From NCBI GenBank assembly GCA_026874595.1, contig CM049309.1, positions 26,353,033-26,417,032 on the forward strand: a stretch of DNA of 64,000 bases, in the 5' to 3' direction. Position 1 is the first letter of the stretch; every line of letters starts with the position of its first letter. The position numbers and the translations under genes were made by a program. Source of the stretch: Sipunculus nudus (lineage: Eukaryota > Annelida > Sipuncula > Golfingiida > Sipunculidae). Under the pieces are notes generated by a model. That model did not search any database and had not been told where the DNA came from. It saw only the letters and a list, made by a program, of their open reading frames with translations. This document shows, one piece after another, positions 30,400-40,223 of this stretch.

Positions 30400-30515
30400 T
30401 CACCGTGTCAGTCCGTCCATCCGTCCCTCCGTCAGTGACACTTTCTTTCGCGCGCGATAACTCAACAACAACATTCTTCAGCTTTCCCAAATTCACAGGG
30501 TTGATTGGTAACTAT
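30400..30515 (+). repeat. Tandem-core repeat copy B, left part
   Basis: One unit of the roughly 143-bp repeat (ctttctttcgcgcgcgataa, ctcaacaacaacattcttca, gctttcccaaattcacaggg) ends in ttgattggtaactat. The gypsy element then begins at 30516. The repeat continues on the far side at 40224. Confidence 0.85.
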
Positions 30516-31092
30516 TGTAACGAGGGTTGAAAAAGCGAGTATTGCTGGTAGGGACCAGTCTGACATGTTTCCGGTCGTAAAGCGGGCTTTCGTCTGTAAA
30601 CTTGTAAACTTGGCTTCCGCTGGGCTTTTATCCTTCCGTCCGTCAAACGGGTTTCCGGAAGGGAATCTATTTAAGGGGGGCGACTGGCCATGCCTAAGTC
30701 AGATCGTCGCCAGAGCTCAACGGGTGCGGGTCGCCCAGACAGCTAACAACTGTCGTCTTGACATCCCAGCTCGAAGCACCACTAACAACGTTTGGTTAGA
30801 TCAGCGAGGCCCTTTTCTTTTAACAGTAACTACAGGAGCTAAAATAAATAAAACCCTTTTGTTAAATTACATTAAGGGCGATGTAATATTTTCTCTTTTC
30901 GGTATTTGATCTTTGTAATTACATGGGAACAACCCGGCAAACTTACTAATTTCGCATTACCTCTGGCTTATGATTTTTTATTTGTATTTTGTTAACTTAA
31001 TAAATGTTATTTATATTTATCAACGTCTCATTTATTTGTCTCTGCATGCACTTAGCATGACCTTTGACCTGTAAGGTCACGGTCACGTTACA
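30516..31092 (+). repeat. 5' LTR
   Basis: Begins TGTAACGAGGG and ends CACGTTACA, giving TGTAAC/GTTACA inverted termini. AATAAA signals occur at about 30845 and 30999. Matches 39646-40223 over its length. Confidence 0.95.
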
Positions 31093-31094
31093 AA

Positions 31095-31112
31095 TGGTGG
31101 CAGCGCTTTGAT
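31095..31112 (+). promoter_or_regulatory. Primer-binding site
   Basis: TGGTGGCAGCGCTTTGAT begins two bases after the LTR end, in the position of a PBS, and starts with the TGG expected from complementarity to a tRNA 3' CCA. Which tRNA it matches was not determined. Confidence 0.6.
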
Positions 31113-31459
31113 CCTATTACGCTTCTGAACAGAACATTTTCTAACAGTATTTTAAGTGCATGTTTATCCTAACAAATTGCAGTATTTAACTACTTGAATA
31201 TACTTCAAACTTTTACGAAGCATTTCAATCGCCTTTCAAGCATACTAAGCAGACTGCTCAATTATTTTATTAGGTAACACCGGGTGTCACTGCTGCATGT
31301 ACAAAACATCAGTTATAATTCCTTTTGCAGGATTTAATAGAGAATTAGAATAAATTTATTTTAGATAAAATAATATCTTATTGTAAACAATAAAATCATT
31401 ACAGAAAGCTTACTTGGAAAATTTAAAGCAAGCTTAAATTTTAAAGTGTCCCAGCAAGA

Positions 31460-33720
31460 ATGTCTGAACCGGGTTTAATTAGTTTAACGCCCCTGCTCAC
31501 CACTGACAGTGATCAAGGTATCACTGCCAGCTATGAACAGCATCACGAATTGCAGCAACTGAGCAGGGATTACCATCAGCTACCTTCAAATTCAGAGGGT
31601 ATCGATCCCGATTTTGACTTGAGTGGTCCTCTGCGGGATGATCCTTATCTCCAACCACCACGCTCACTTACATCTTTCGACTTCATAGGCATGATGAGTA
31701 TCCTGCAGAATCTACAAGCGTCAATGGATCAGCAAGCACGACAGATCCAGGATATACAGTATCAACATCAGCAATATATTGAGACGCAACAAACTCATCT
31801 TCAGCTTATATCTCAACGAGTTGAAAATAATGACCAGAGTCAAAATGTTGCCGCTCAGCGCAGAGATTCAGTTCCAGTTCAACAATCCACTGCAGATTTA
31901 CAACAACGGCCAACAGAGCCAAAGTCGTCAAATATAGACCATCCTACATATGATAGAAGTACGCCCGGCCTCATCCGTTCGGCTGCTGAACGGATTCCGC
32001 CTAGATTCGTGCCTAGTGCAGCTACCTTACAGCCTTGTTTCTCATCGCCTGTTCATCGACTTCCGACAAATTTTAATAGTGGATTATCGTCACCAGGTAA
32101 AGCTTCACCTTATAAAGAACCAACACCACTGCCAAGGCTCACAAGGTGCTGTGCTACGACAAACGACCATGCTAGATCTGGTCCTGAAGAAGGCAAATTA
32201 TTTTCACAGCCTCGACCTACCAGATACAATGAAGTGCGTTTTCATGACAAAATCAATGTGATGAGATTCCACCGTCACCTGTGTTCGTCGGAAGCATCAC
32301 TGGTATATCAGCTCCACCCAGTATCCATCCGTGTTTTACAACTGCTGATCCTTCTCAAGCTGCACCGTCAAGTTTGATTCAAGCAATAAATGCACCCATT
32401 CCATCCCTAGGCTTTACGCCAGTCCCTGTTGTGAGTTCTAACAGGTTAAAAGTTCGTCAAGACAGCTATCTTCAAAACATAAATTCTTCACCTAGACAAC
32501 ATGAATCGCTGCATGGTAGGCCGGTCCCCAGTAATGAAATTTACGGAGTTGAGACTAGATTTTGTGCTACCAAAGGCAGTCAACCCGATCCACGTCATTG
32601 CTAGACATGGGACTACCCGGCAGCTGATAGTACGAAACTAGCCCAAGTGAACGCGCCATATCAGCGAAAATACCTCAGTTCGACACCTCGCCAGCACCAG
32701 CCGTACGGACGGCCTGGTCCTGATGAAGATCATAACCGGTTCCCATATGTGATTACCAGATTTTGGTAACCCACATGAACCATCTATGCTACAGACTTCT
32801 TCGGTGCCAGATTTCAGTCGTCCAACACACCATGGACCAGCTACCAAGCCTGCTACTTTTGATGGATCGTCTGGATGGCACGATCACCTAGTGCAATTTG
32901 AGCTTATTGCACAACTTAATGGATGGTCAGACCAAACCAGAGCCCTGCAGTTAGCGGCTAGCCTACGAGGTCAGGCTCAGAGTATTCCGTGCGACTTAGA
33001 ACCAGGCTAGCGCACTCACTATTCTTCTCTTGTCTCAGCACTCACAGAACGCTTCGAGCCGTCTAATCAACGAGAGGATTACCGTGCTCAGCTGCGATCC
33101 AGGTAGCGCAATAAAGGCGAAAGCTTGTCCTCACTCGCCCAGGAAATCAGGAAGTTAGTCAGGAAAGCATTCCTGGAGGCAACTGCTGACTTCAAGGATA
33201 CCCTGGCTAAAAATTCCTTTGTTGATGCCTTGAACGACCATGATATTGAATGGGCTATCCAGCAAGGACACCCGAAAAGCCTCCAAGAAGCAATCCAGCT
33301 CGGGCATGAATTCGAGGCCTTTCAAATCGGTAGAACCCGCAGAGTCCAATCAGCTCGGGTTCGATTCCAGTCCATGGAACCCTCAGAAAAGCTCCAGGTA
33401 GAGGCAAGTGTCAACCAGCAGCGAAATTGTGAGGCTTCAGAGAAGAATCTCCGTGTGTTGTGTGAGAAATTAGATGAGATTCTCAAACATCTCACAAAAC
33501 CCACACCCCCAGCATCTCCTAAGGGGCAGCAGAATTCACCAAAACGCAGACCATCTCCAAAGCAATGTACGTTTTGCAAAAAAACTGGACATCTGTATTC
33601 AGAATGTTACAGAGGCGGGAAAGGAGAAGAGAGGCAGACGGCCAAAGGGAAAATGATAGGAGACCACCACCTAGCAGTATCAAAGATCCCGATGAGACGT
33701 ATATGAGGACTCTTGTTGAC
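31460..33720 (+). pseudogene. gypsy gag with CCHC knuckle, disrupted
   Basis: Gag polyprotein from the ATG at 31460. The first frame (to 32377) is Gln/Ser/Pro-rich with a coiled-coil-like stretch (QASMDQQARQIQDIQYQHQQ). Reading moves to 32281-32604, then 32786-33010 (FDGSSGWHDHLVQFELIAQL, LQLAASLRGQAQSIPCDLEP), which has the start of a gypsy capsid. It then goes to 33125-33706 (SLAQEIRKLVRKAF) with the rest of the capsid and a CCHC knuckle CTFCKKTGHLYSEC at 33568-33609. There are at least three frameshifts or stops (near 32290, 32605, 33010, 33106). The order long linker, capsid, knuckle is intact. The protein would form particles and bind RNA; this copy is dead. Confidence 0.8.
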
Positions 33721-34844
33721 AAGCAAGATAATAAGGGAAACTCCCAGTAGCTGAGGCTGTGGGTCAGGTCTCAGCGGAACATGCAAGTGGACCCACCTTC
33801 TCAGAAACGAATGGGGATCTACCATTCCATCTCGATGAAACAGTTTCATGCTGTTATATAAATCACCATGCACCAAATGAGTCACTCTTCTTGACAACTC
33901 TCATCTACGGACTACAGATTGAATGCCTGGTGGATTCGGGGTCTACCATCAGTATTGTGAATCCTACACAATAATTTAAAATGCCAGAAGATGTGCGTCC
34001 CCCTCTCAAAGACACTAAACTCCAAATTAGAATGGGTGATGGTGGAATCGTCGAGTCTCTTGGTCAAGTGGACCTTCCTGTGCAAATTGCACAGGATGTG
34101 TTTACCCATCCAATGATAGTTGCAGAAGTGGAAGCGGATGGAGTAATAGGCTTTGACTTTCTAAAACAGCATGGTTTCAGCATTGATTTTCAAACTGGTT
34201 GTATGCGGTTTGGGGACAATGAAATTGCCTGCTCTGCATGTAAACAGGAGAGAGAAGAGTTCACAATTTCCCTACGTGAGAAGATGACCATCCCAGCCTT
34301 GACTGAAATCTTTGTGGCAGGATACATAAACGACCCAAAAGACCAATGTCTGCTGCCTTCAACAGCTGTCGTTGAACCTAATGAAAGATTTCAGGGCGAT
34401 GATGGAATTCTCCTAGCCAAGATGGTGGTAAACCCCAACAAAGAATATATTCCCTTGCGATTCGCTAATCTCAGCGACCAACCTATTCAACTTGAGAAGA
34501 ACGACATGGTTGCTCATGGACATCCTGTGGCCCAGATGACTTCTATTTCAACTGAACCTGAGACTGAAAATACCTCATCTGTAGAGAGTGACACCTTCGT
34601 GCAAGTCCCTAAACACCTGACAACGCTCTTGGACGAATGTACATCAGAACTAGATGAAGAACAACAACAAGCTGCTCAGCAAATGCTCTGTAAGGTTCAG
34701 CATGTTTTTGCTGGGGACAAATGTGATCTGGGTAGAACTGATCTGATCCAACACAGTGTCAACACTGGTGACGCTCAACCTATCAAACAGGCACCACGGC
34801 GACTTCCATTAGCTAAGAAAGAGGAGTGTATACAGGAAATTTAG
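33721..34844 (+). pseudogene. Aspartic protease and pre-RT linker, one in-frame stop
   Basis: The frame at 33759-33974 contains the protease N-terminal strand and active site IECLVDSGSTISIVNP (DSG variant). A TAA at 33972 interrupts it. The same frame continues at 33981-34844 with LKDTKLQIRMGDGGIVESLG, then VDGVIGFDF-like text (VEADGVIGFDFLKQHGFSID), which is the C-terminal retropepsin motif, and a long linker ending VNTGDAQPIKQAPRRLPLAK before RT. Retropepsin cleaves Gag-Pol. The active-site triad is intact and the only clear lesion is the stop between the two halves. Confidence 0.82.
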
Positions 34845-35670
34845 CGGATGCTCAAGCAGAATGTCATCGAGCCTTTAAATAGTCCACGGAGCAGCCCTAT
34901 TGTGCTGGTCAGAAAGAAAGATGGGTCAACACGTTTTTGTGTGGACTACAGGAAATTGAATAATGTTACTCTCAAGGACAGTTATCCACTTCCCAGGATT
35001 GATGACTCACTAGATACCTTGGGTAGAGCCAAGTGGTTTTCAACACTCGATCTTGCCAGTGGGTACTGGCGAGTGGGCATGAAACCTGAAGATGCCCAGA
35101 AGACAGCCTTTGCCACAGTCAAAGGCCTGTATCAGTTTAAAACAATGCCATTCGGTCTGTGCAACGCACCAGCGCCCTTTGAGCGCTTGATGGAATGCCT
35201 CCTGGCAGGCTTACAATGGCAGACTTGTCTACTCTTTATAGATGATATCATTGTTTTTAGTCCTGATTTCGACAGTCACCTTGAGATACTTCAAGAAATC
35301 ATCTGTAGGATCGGCAAAGCTGGACTTAAGCTGACACCGAAAAAGGGTCACTTATTCAAGAACAAGGTGGAATATCTGGGACATATTGTTTCTGCAGAAG
35401 GAATCGCGACCAATCCTGAGAAAATATCATCAGTGAGAGATTGGCCCATCCCCAGCAACGTCACCGAGGTAAAGAGCTTCTTAGGACTCTGTTCGTATTA
35501 CAGAAGATTTTTCAGGGACTTTGCAACCATAGCCAGTCCTCTGCATACTGTTTTGAAACAGCAAAGTCATTTCCACTGGAATGATGCCTGTCAAGAAGCA
35601 TTCTCTAAACTCAAGGATGCCTTGTTGTCAGCTCCTATACTTACCCCACTGGCACGGATAATTTCATTCT
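34845..35670 (+). pseudogene. Reverse transcriptase
   Basis: Gypsy RT, nearly complete in the frame from 34848, separated from the linker by a TAG at 34842. Visible motifs: SPRSSPIVLVRKKDGSTRFC, VDYRKLNNVTLKDSYPLPRI, motif A FSTLDLASGYWRVGM (catalytic Asp), motif B KTMPFGLCNAPAPFERLM, motif C LLFIDDIIVFS (FIDD in place of YxDD), and thumb KVEYLGHIVSAEG, EVKSFLGLCSYYRRFFRDFA. All three catalytic Asp residues are present. The frame is lost at about 35645, at the start of RNase H. Confidence 0.9.
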
Positions 35671-36063
35671 CGACACAGATGCCAGCAATACAGGTATTGG
35701 TGCTGTACTATCGCAAGTCGGGAGGGTTACGAGAGAGTCATCGCCTATTATAGCAAGTCTTTGTCAACAAGTGAGAAAAACTACTGTGTTACCAGGAAAG
35801 AACTGCTGGCAATAATTAAAGCGGTCCGCCACTTTCATCATTACCTGTATGGTCGTAAATTGCTAGTGAGAACCGACCACGGTGCTCTTACTTGGCTCTT
35901 GAATTTCAAGGAGCCAGAAGGCCAACTCGCTAGATGGTTTCAACAACTCGGTTGTTACGATTTCCACATACAACATCGAGGTGGGTCAAAGCACAAAAAT
36001 GCAGATGCTTTATCGAGACGCCCATGTTCTACCTCTCCCTGTAAGCACTGTGACGGACAGGAA
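35640..36063 (+). pseudogene. RNase H, frameshifted
   Basis: The RT connection (FHWNDACQEAFSKLKDALLS) enters RNase H with a frameshift near 35645: the first catalytic Asp lies in FILDTDASNTGIGAVLSQ in a different frame (35664-35720). A second shift near 35740 leads to 35761-36066 with the catalytic Glu in NYCVTRKELLAIIKAVRHF and the Asp in VRTDHGALTWLLNF. It ends with the SKHKNADALSRRP terminus. The four acidic residues can all be found but not in one frame. Confidence 0.85.
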
Positions 36064-37220
36064 TAGCGGGAAACAGTGAGAGTTCAACTCCGGTCAACTG
36101 ATACCCCGCAATACTGTGCTATGTCAGGCATACCTTCAACTGCAGTTTCCTTGCTCGCCGAGAGGTCTTCAGTAGACATTCGACAACTCCAACTTGAGGA
36201 CCCAGCTATTAGACCCATTCTCCTGTGGAAGGAGGAGAGAGACCAACGACCTTCTTGGAAGGTCACACACTTATCTCCGGCGGTCAAATCCTACCTCGGC
36301 CTGTGGAAACAACTACAAGTCATCAATGGAATACTGTACAGAAGGGAATCAGATCCTGTTAAAGGCACTACCTGGTTACTGGTATTACCAAGGGCACTCC
36401 AAGAAGACATATTGGAGAAATCTCATGATGACGTCACAGCAGGCCATCTTGGTGTAAAACGGACGCTTGCTAGGGTTAAACAACGCTATTTTTGGGTGAA
36501 CATGAATGATGATGTAAGCCGCCACTGCAGAGAATGCAAGCCTTGTCAGGATCGGAAAGGACATCTCAAGTCCAAACGGTCACCGATGACCAAATAAAAT
36601 GTTTGAGCGCCAATGGAAAGACTAGCCATGGATCTCATGAGACCATTTCCCAAGTCAGGATCTGGTAATCGCTACATATTGGTGATAGCCGACTACTTCT
36701 CAAAGTGGACGGGGGCCTGGGCCATTCCAAACATGGAAACTTCCACGATAGTTTATGTCTTCATCAACCAATTTGTTAGCTTGTGGGGTCTGCCACTTCA
36801 TGTCCATTCCGACCAAGGAAGTCAATTTGAGTCGAACGTTTTCAAGGAGCTGTGTCAGCAACTTGGCATAAAGAAGACAAGAACCACGAGCTATCGACCA
36901 CAAAGTGATGGAATGGTTGAAAGATTTAACTCTACTCTGCAGTCGATGATAGCTAAATTCGTCTCAGACAACCAAAGGGACTGGGACGAACATATCCAGT
37001 TACTTATGTTAGCCTACCGAACTCCAATGCATGATAGTTCCGGATTCTAACCCTCCTTGGTTATGTTCGGATGGGAACCGCGTCTACCGGTTGATATGAT
37101 GATGGGCAGCCCGCCTCAGGAACAAAAGCCTCTGAGTCTATCTCAATATGTAGACAACCTAAAGGATAAAATACACCACATTCACGAATTGGCTCGTGAA
37201 AAACTCTTTGCAGCTAGTGA
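36064..37220 (+). pseudogene. Integrase zinc-binding domain and core, two stops
   Basis: The frame at 36076-36597 carries a linker and the HHCC zinc domain: SHDDVTAGHLGVKRTLARVK followed by HCRECKPCQDRKG. A TAA at 36595 separates it from the core at 36613-37050: first Asp in LAMDLMRPFPKSG, second Asp in VHSDQGSQFESNVF, Glu in SDGMVERFNSTLQS, and LLMLAYRTPMHDSSGF. A TAA at 37048 then breaks the frame, and the segment MFGWEPRLPVDMMM continues to 37220. The DDE triad is intact; only stop codons inactivate it. Integrase joins the cDNA to host DNA and yields the 4-bp CTAT duplication. Confidence 0.9.
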
Positions 37221-37718
37221 GTGACAGAAAGGTACTATGACCGGCGGAAACATCGGGAAGACTATCAGCCAGGTCAAGCAGTCATGATACGGTACCTTTG
37301 GCGCCGCAAAGGTTATTCACCCAAACTTCAGAAGCGATTGGACGGGCCTTATCTGGTGTTGCGGCTAATCAGTGATTTTATATACGAAGTCCAGAAAACT
37401 CCCCGAAGTAAACCGTTCACCATCCATCATGACAGAATAAAGCCTTATCATGGTACCTTTGACCATTGGCTCGAAACTGCACCAACAAGACTGGCGGAGG
37501 ATCAACAAAAGGCACATGAATTACCTGAGTCTGAAATTGAGGGGCCTGAGAAGGATACAACAGGAGCAGAAAATATGTATCACTTACCTGTAAAGCCGGC
37601 CACCACCACGTCAAGTAATGAAACTACAGAGAGCTCATCTGAGGATGAGGAACCAGCTCCTGTTAGAACTAGAAGTGGTCGTCGGCCAAAACCAGTCCAA
37701 CGATTTTCCCCGACTTAA
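37221..37718 (+). pseudogene. Integrase C-terminal domain (GPY/F) and acidic tail
   Basis: The 165-codon frame shows YYDRRKHREDYQPGQAVMIR and the GPY/F module LQKRLDGPYLVLRLISDFIY, followed by KPFTIHHDRIKPYHG. This is an SH3-like domain found in gypsy and retroviral integrases. The remaining 90 residues are an acidic Ser/Glu-rich tail ending in the basic RTRSGRRPKPVQRF, a common pol terminus. Stop TAA at 37716. No chromodomain is visible. Confidence 0.85.
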
Positions 37719-37898
37719 TGACCGTTTCATTAAATATCCTAGAAGCATGTGTTTGTTTGATTTTGTGTTTGCGGATTGCTGCATAAGAGCTTTCTAACAC
37801 AAACTATCGCTTCAACGCCGCTGTTAACTTCTATTTTCTACTCATCAGAATACACCAAAACCCTTGCGTAAAATAGTTTTGTTTTATATTGCAGCATC
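37719..37898 (+). promoter_or_regulatory. Intergenic spacer with splice-acceptor-like site before ORF3
   Basis: The 180-bp spacer between pol and the first extra ORF ends in a pyrimidine-rich run, agttttgttttatattgcag (37875-37894), followed by catc and the ATG at 37899. This fits the 3' splice site consensus and is where a spliced subgenomic mRNA would join, as for env genes. No experimental evidence; donor not identified, though caggtaac-like words exist in the 5' leader (attaggtaac at 31270). Confidence 0.45.
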
Positions 37899-38615
37899 AT
37901 GGATTCACAACAAGGTGTCGACTCGACAGTTCTATTCACCTGCAGCAAGTGTGGTGTAAAGAAGGACAGGTATTATAAGCTTCAACGCCATATCAAGGAC
38001 CGTCATCCTCGTCGTCCTAATAGGAGAGACCAGAATCGTGGACAATGCCACTTCTGTCAGTTCAACATCGCAGCTGATGACCTAAAAGCTATGCGTCTCC
38101 ACCTTCTGCAGAAGCACAACGTGAAAGTTGATAACTACTTGGAATATTGTAAGAATCCTGAAGGGTACTTGAAATCGCATGGCCAAACAAAACCGCTCAC
38201 CCAAACCGGATCAAAGCAGGTCCACAGTCATCGACGTCAGACCACAACCGTGGTACGCAACGCATTGTCTTGGACGCGAGCGGCTTCAACTGACACCAAC
38301 CCAGCTCCGATAAGACCTTCACTTTTCGGAGGCAAGTTAGTATCTATCATAAGAAGACCTTCCGTGGATGACCTAGAGCGTGCTTCGTCTACGTCGCAAC
38401 AGAGAGAGGTGTCGCAAAAGGAGTCAACCCCAAGTCCTAAATCTACTGCGACAAGTGCCGCTGGTGACTTGGCACTGTCACCATCCATGTACGAGGTGCC
38501 AGTAACACACCTTACCTACCTGTCCCCGTCATCACTGATGTCTACGTCTTCCATCGCTCCATCAACTACATCCGCTGTCTCTCTCTCTTCACCTCGAAAA
38601 CAGATTCTTGCATGA
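37899..38615 (+). CDS. Extra ORF with two C2H2-like zinc fingers, function unknown
   Basis: An intact 238-codon frame between integrase and the 3' LTR. Residues about 14-36 form a C2H2-type finger, FTCSKCGVKKDRYYKLQRHI followed by KDRH (C-x2-C-x12-H-x4-H). Residues about 50-73 form a second, more divergent one, CHFCQFNIAADDLKAMRLHL then LQKH (C-x2-C-x14-H-x4-H). Residues 75-238 are Ser/Thr/Pro-rich and probably disordered, with basic patches. There is no signal peptide or membrane segment, so it is not a typical envelope protein. The start follows a splice-acceptor-like site. Its stop overlaps the next ATG (ATGA). Nucleic-acid binding is an inference from the fingers. It may be a captured host gene fragment or a lineage-specific accessory gene of this element. 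Confidence 0.75.
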   Translation: MDSQQGVDSTVLFTCSKCGVKKDRYYKLQRHIKDRHPRRPNRRDQNRGQCHFCQFNIAADDLKAMRLHLLQKHNVKVDNYLEYCKNPEGYLKSHGQTKPLTQTGSKQVHSHRRQTTTVVRNALSWTRAASTDTNPAPIRPSLFGGKLVSIIRRPSVDDLERASSTSQQREVSQKESTPSPKSTATSAAGDLALSPSMYEVPVTHLTYLSPSSLMSTSSIAPSTTSAVSLSSPRKQILA

Positions 38616-39295
38616 CGAAAGGCACCAAACAGCGAACATCTCACCATTCCACCCCACCTCTGAGGACGCCTCCTACACCCGGAACACTCGGGGGAGGGTC
38701 TCTATCTCCTGGTCTGACTTCACCCGATATAAGTATCAGCTTTGACGACCAGGGATTCATGGTTATGTCTACACGGACAAAGACTTCCTCTTCCTGCCAG
38801 GAGGCTGCAGGACGATCGCCGCCTCAGGTACAACGTTCGTCCGTTGGACTAGAGAATACGCCGTGGAGGGTAGTATGTAACAAGAAGCATGGAGGTGCGA
38901 CCCGGGCAAGGAAGCGGAAGCCAACCGCAGATAAGTGCGAAATGGAAGAGGCAACAGAGTCCAGCAGGCCAAGGTGGAGGATTATCCCAACTCAGACGCC
39001 CAGAACGCACAGACAGGATCCCAGGGAAACCTTCTTGGAGGGGGCGCCAAATTTGATCCGGAGTGCGCTGCCATCAGCGTACAGTGCTTGGTTCACAGAC
39101 AACACCACATTTGAACTGTTGCCGGGGTATCTGACTGCCGTTATAAAAAGAGAATGGGAATACCTTCCAAATGGAACCATTGTGAAAAAGGAGACCACCT
39201 TAACCAGACCAGGGACACGACAGGTAGGCCAAAGCCATGGAATCCAGTGCAACCAGGAGATGGAGACCAGGACCCAGGAAGCGACCAATGAGTGA
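38612..39295 (+). CDS. Second extra ORF, basic low-complexity protein, unknown
   Basis: A 227-codon open frame whose ATG overlaps the preceding stop in the tetranucleotide ATGA, an arrangement that permits termination-reinitiation. Alternatively the two ORFs were one gene split by a frameshift. The first 100 residues are Ser/Thr/Pro-rich (LGGGSLSPGLTSPDISISF), like the tail of the previous ORF, which favours a common origin. The middle is strongly basic (GATRARKRKPTADKC). A more ordered piece is LIRSALPSAYSAWFTDNTTF then ELLPGYLTAVIKREWEYLPN. No known domain recognised, no membrane segment. Coding status is supported by length and position only. Confidence 0.5.
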   Translation: MTKGTKQRTSHHSTPPLRTPPTPGTLGGGSLSPGLTSPDISISFDDQGFMVMSTRTKTSSSCQEAAGRSPPQVQRSSVGLENTPWRVVCNKKHGGATRARKRKPTADKCEMEEATESSRPRWRIIPTQTPRTHRQDPRETFLEGAPNLIRSALPSAYSAWFTDNTTFELLPGYLTAVIKREWEYLPNGTIVKKETTLTRPGTRQVGQSHGIQCNQEMETRTQEATNE

Positions 39296-39645
39296 ACCTG
39301 ATGGATGGACTTATTGGAAGAAGGGACCAGAAGAAGACGCAGAATGGCTACTCGATGTATAAGACTCAGTGTTATATGATTTACTGTTTATTTTATTATG
39401 TTATCTTATTTGTAATTTAATGGCCAGGAACTAAGCTGATGAAGGCGGGTTAAATTCGTGTGATCATAGGTATTGCTTCGTAATATAGGTTTTCTTTATT
39501 GTAATCTGTCGAATATTGGTTACATATTTGTGTTTAACATGTTTGCATGTGAAATTTCACTTCATGATTTATCCCTACTTTCATTATTTCGCAATTGTTT
39601 TTAGGTAGAAAATCCGGGAAGGATTAGTTTGAGAGGAGGGGATGA
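39296..39645 (+). other. 3' UTR and polypurine tract of the gypsy element
   Basis: AT-rich untranslated stretch ending in the purine run gagaggaggggatga (39631-39645), the plus-strand primer site immediately before the 3' LTR. Confidence 0.75.
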
Positions 39646-40223
39646 TGTAACGAGGGTTGAAAAAGCGAGTATTGCTGGGAGGGACCAGTCTGACATGTTT
39701 CCGGTCGTAAAGCGGGCTTCCGTCTGTAAACTTGTAAACTTGGCTTCCGCTGGGCTTTTATCCTTCCGTCCGTCAAACGGGTTTCCGGAAGGGAATCTAT
39801 TTAAGGGGGGCGACTGGCCATGCCTAAGTCAGATCGTCGCCAGAGCTCAACGGGTGCGGGTCGCCCAGACAGCTAACAACTGTCGTCTTGACATCCCAGC
39901 TCGAAGCACTACAAACAACGTTTGGTAAGATCAGCGAGGCCCTTTTCTTTTACCAGTACCTACAGGAGCTAAAATAAATAAAATCCTTTTGTTAAATTAC
40001 ATTAAGGGCGATGTTATATTTTCTCTTTTCGGTATTTGATCTTTGTAATTACATGGGAACAACCCAGCAAACTTACTAATTTCGCATTACCTCTGGCTAC
40101 TGTTTTTTTTATTTGTATTTTGATAACTTAATAAATGTTATTTATATTTATCAACGTCTCATTTATTTGTCTCTGCATGCACTTAGCATGACCTTTGACC
40201 TGTAAGGTCACGGTCACGTTACA
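39646..40223 (+). repeat. 3' LTR
   Basis: Begins TGTAACGAGGG after the polypurine tract, ends GTTACA at 40223, and is followed by the CTAT target duplicate. Compared with the 5' LTR, substitutions are scattered (for example tattgctgggagg against tattgctggtagg), and there is a small T-run difference near 40108. Confidence 0.95.

Larger units (their letters stand above)
30516..40223 (+). mobile_element. Complete Ty3/gypsy element with extra 3' ORFs
   Basis: A 9708-bp LTR retrotransposon inserted in a tandem-core repeat. The 5' LTR is 577 bp, the 3' LTR 578 bp. The target duplication is CTAT (30512-30515 and 40224-40227), and the consensus repeat unit confirms an empty site of ...ggtacctatgaggg... 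Domains in standard gypsy order: gag, PR, RT, RH, IN, then two additional ORFs (37899-39295) and a polypurine tract. Gag and pol carry several stops and frameshifts. The LTRs differ by about 15-20 substitutions by eye, so the copy is older than the Gmr1-like one. Confidence 0.93.

Noticed and set aside
38612-39295. Envelope glycoprotein in the 3' position of the gypsy element
   Set aside because: No signal peptide, furin-like site, fusion peptide or membrane anchor is visible in either extra ORF, so an env call is not supported.
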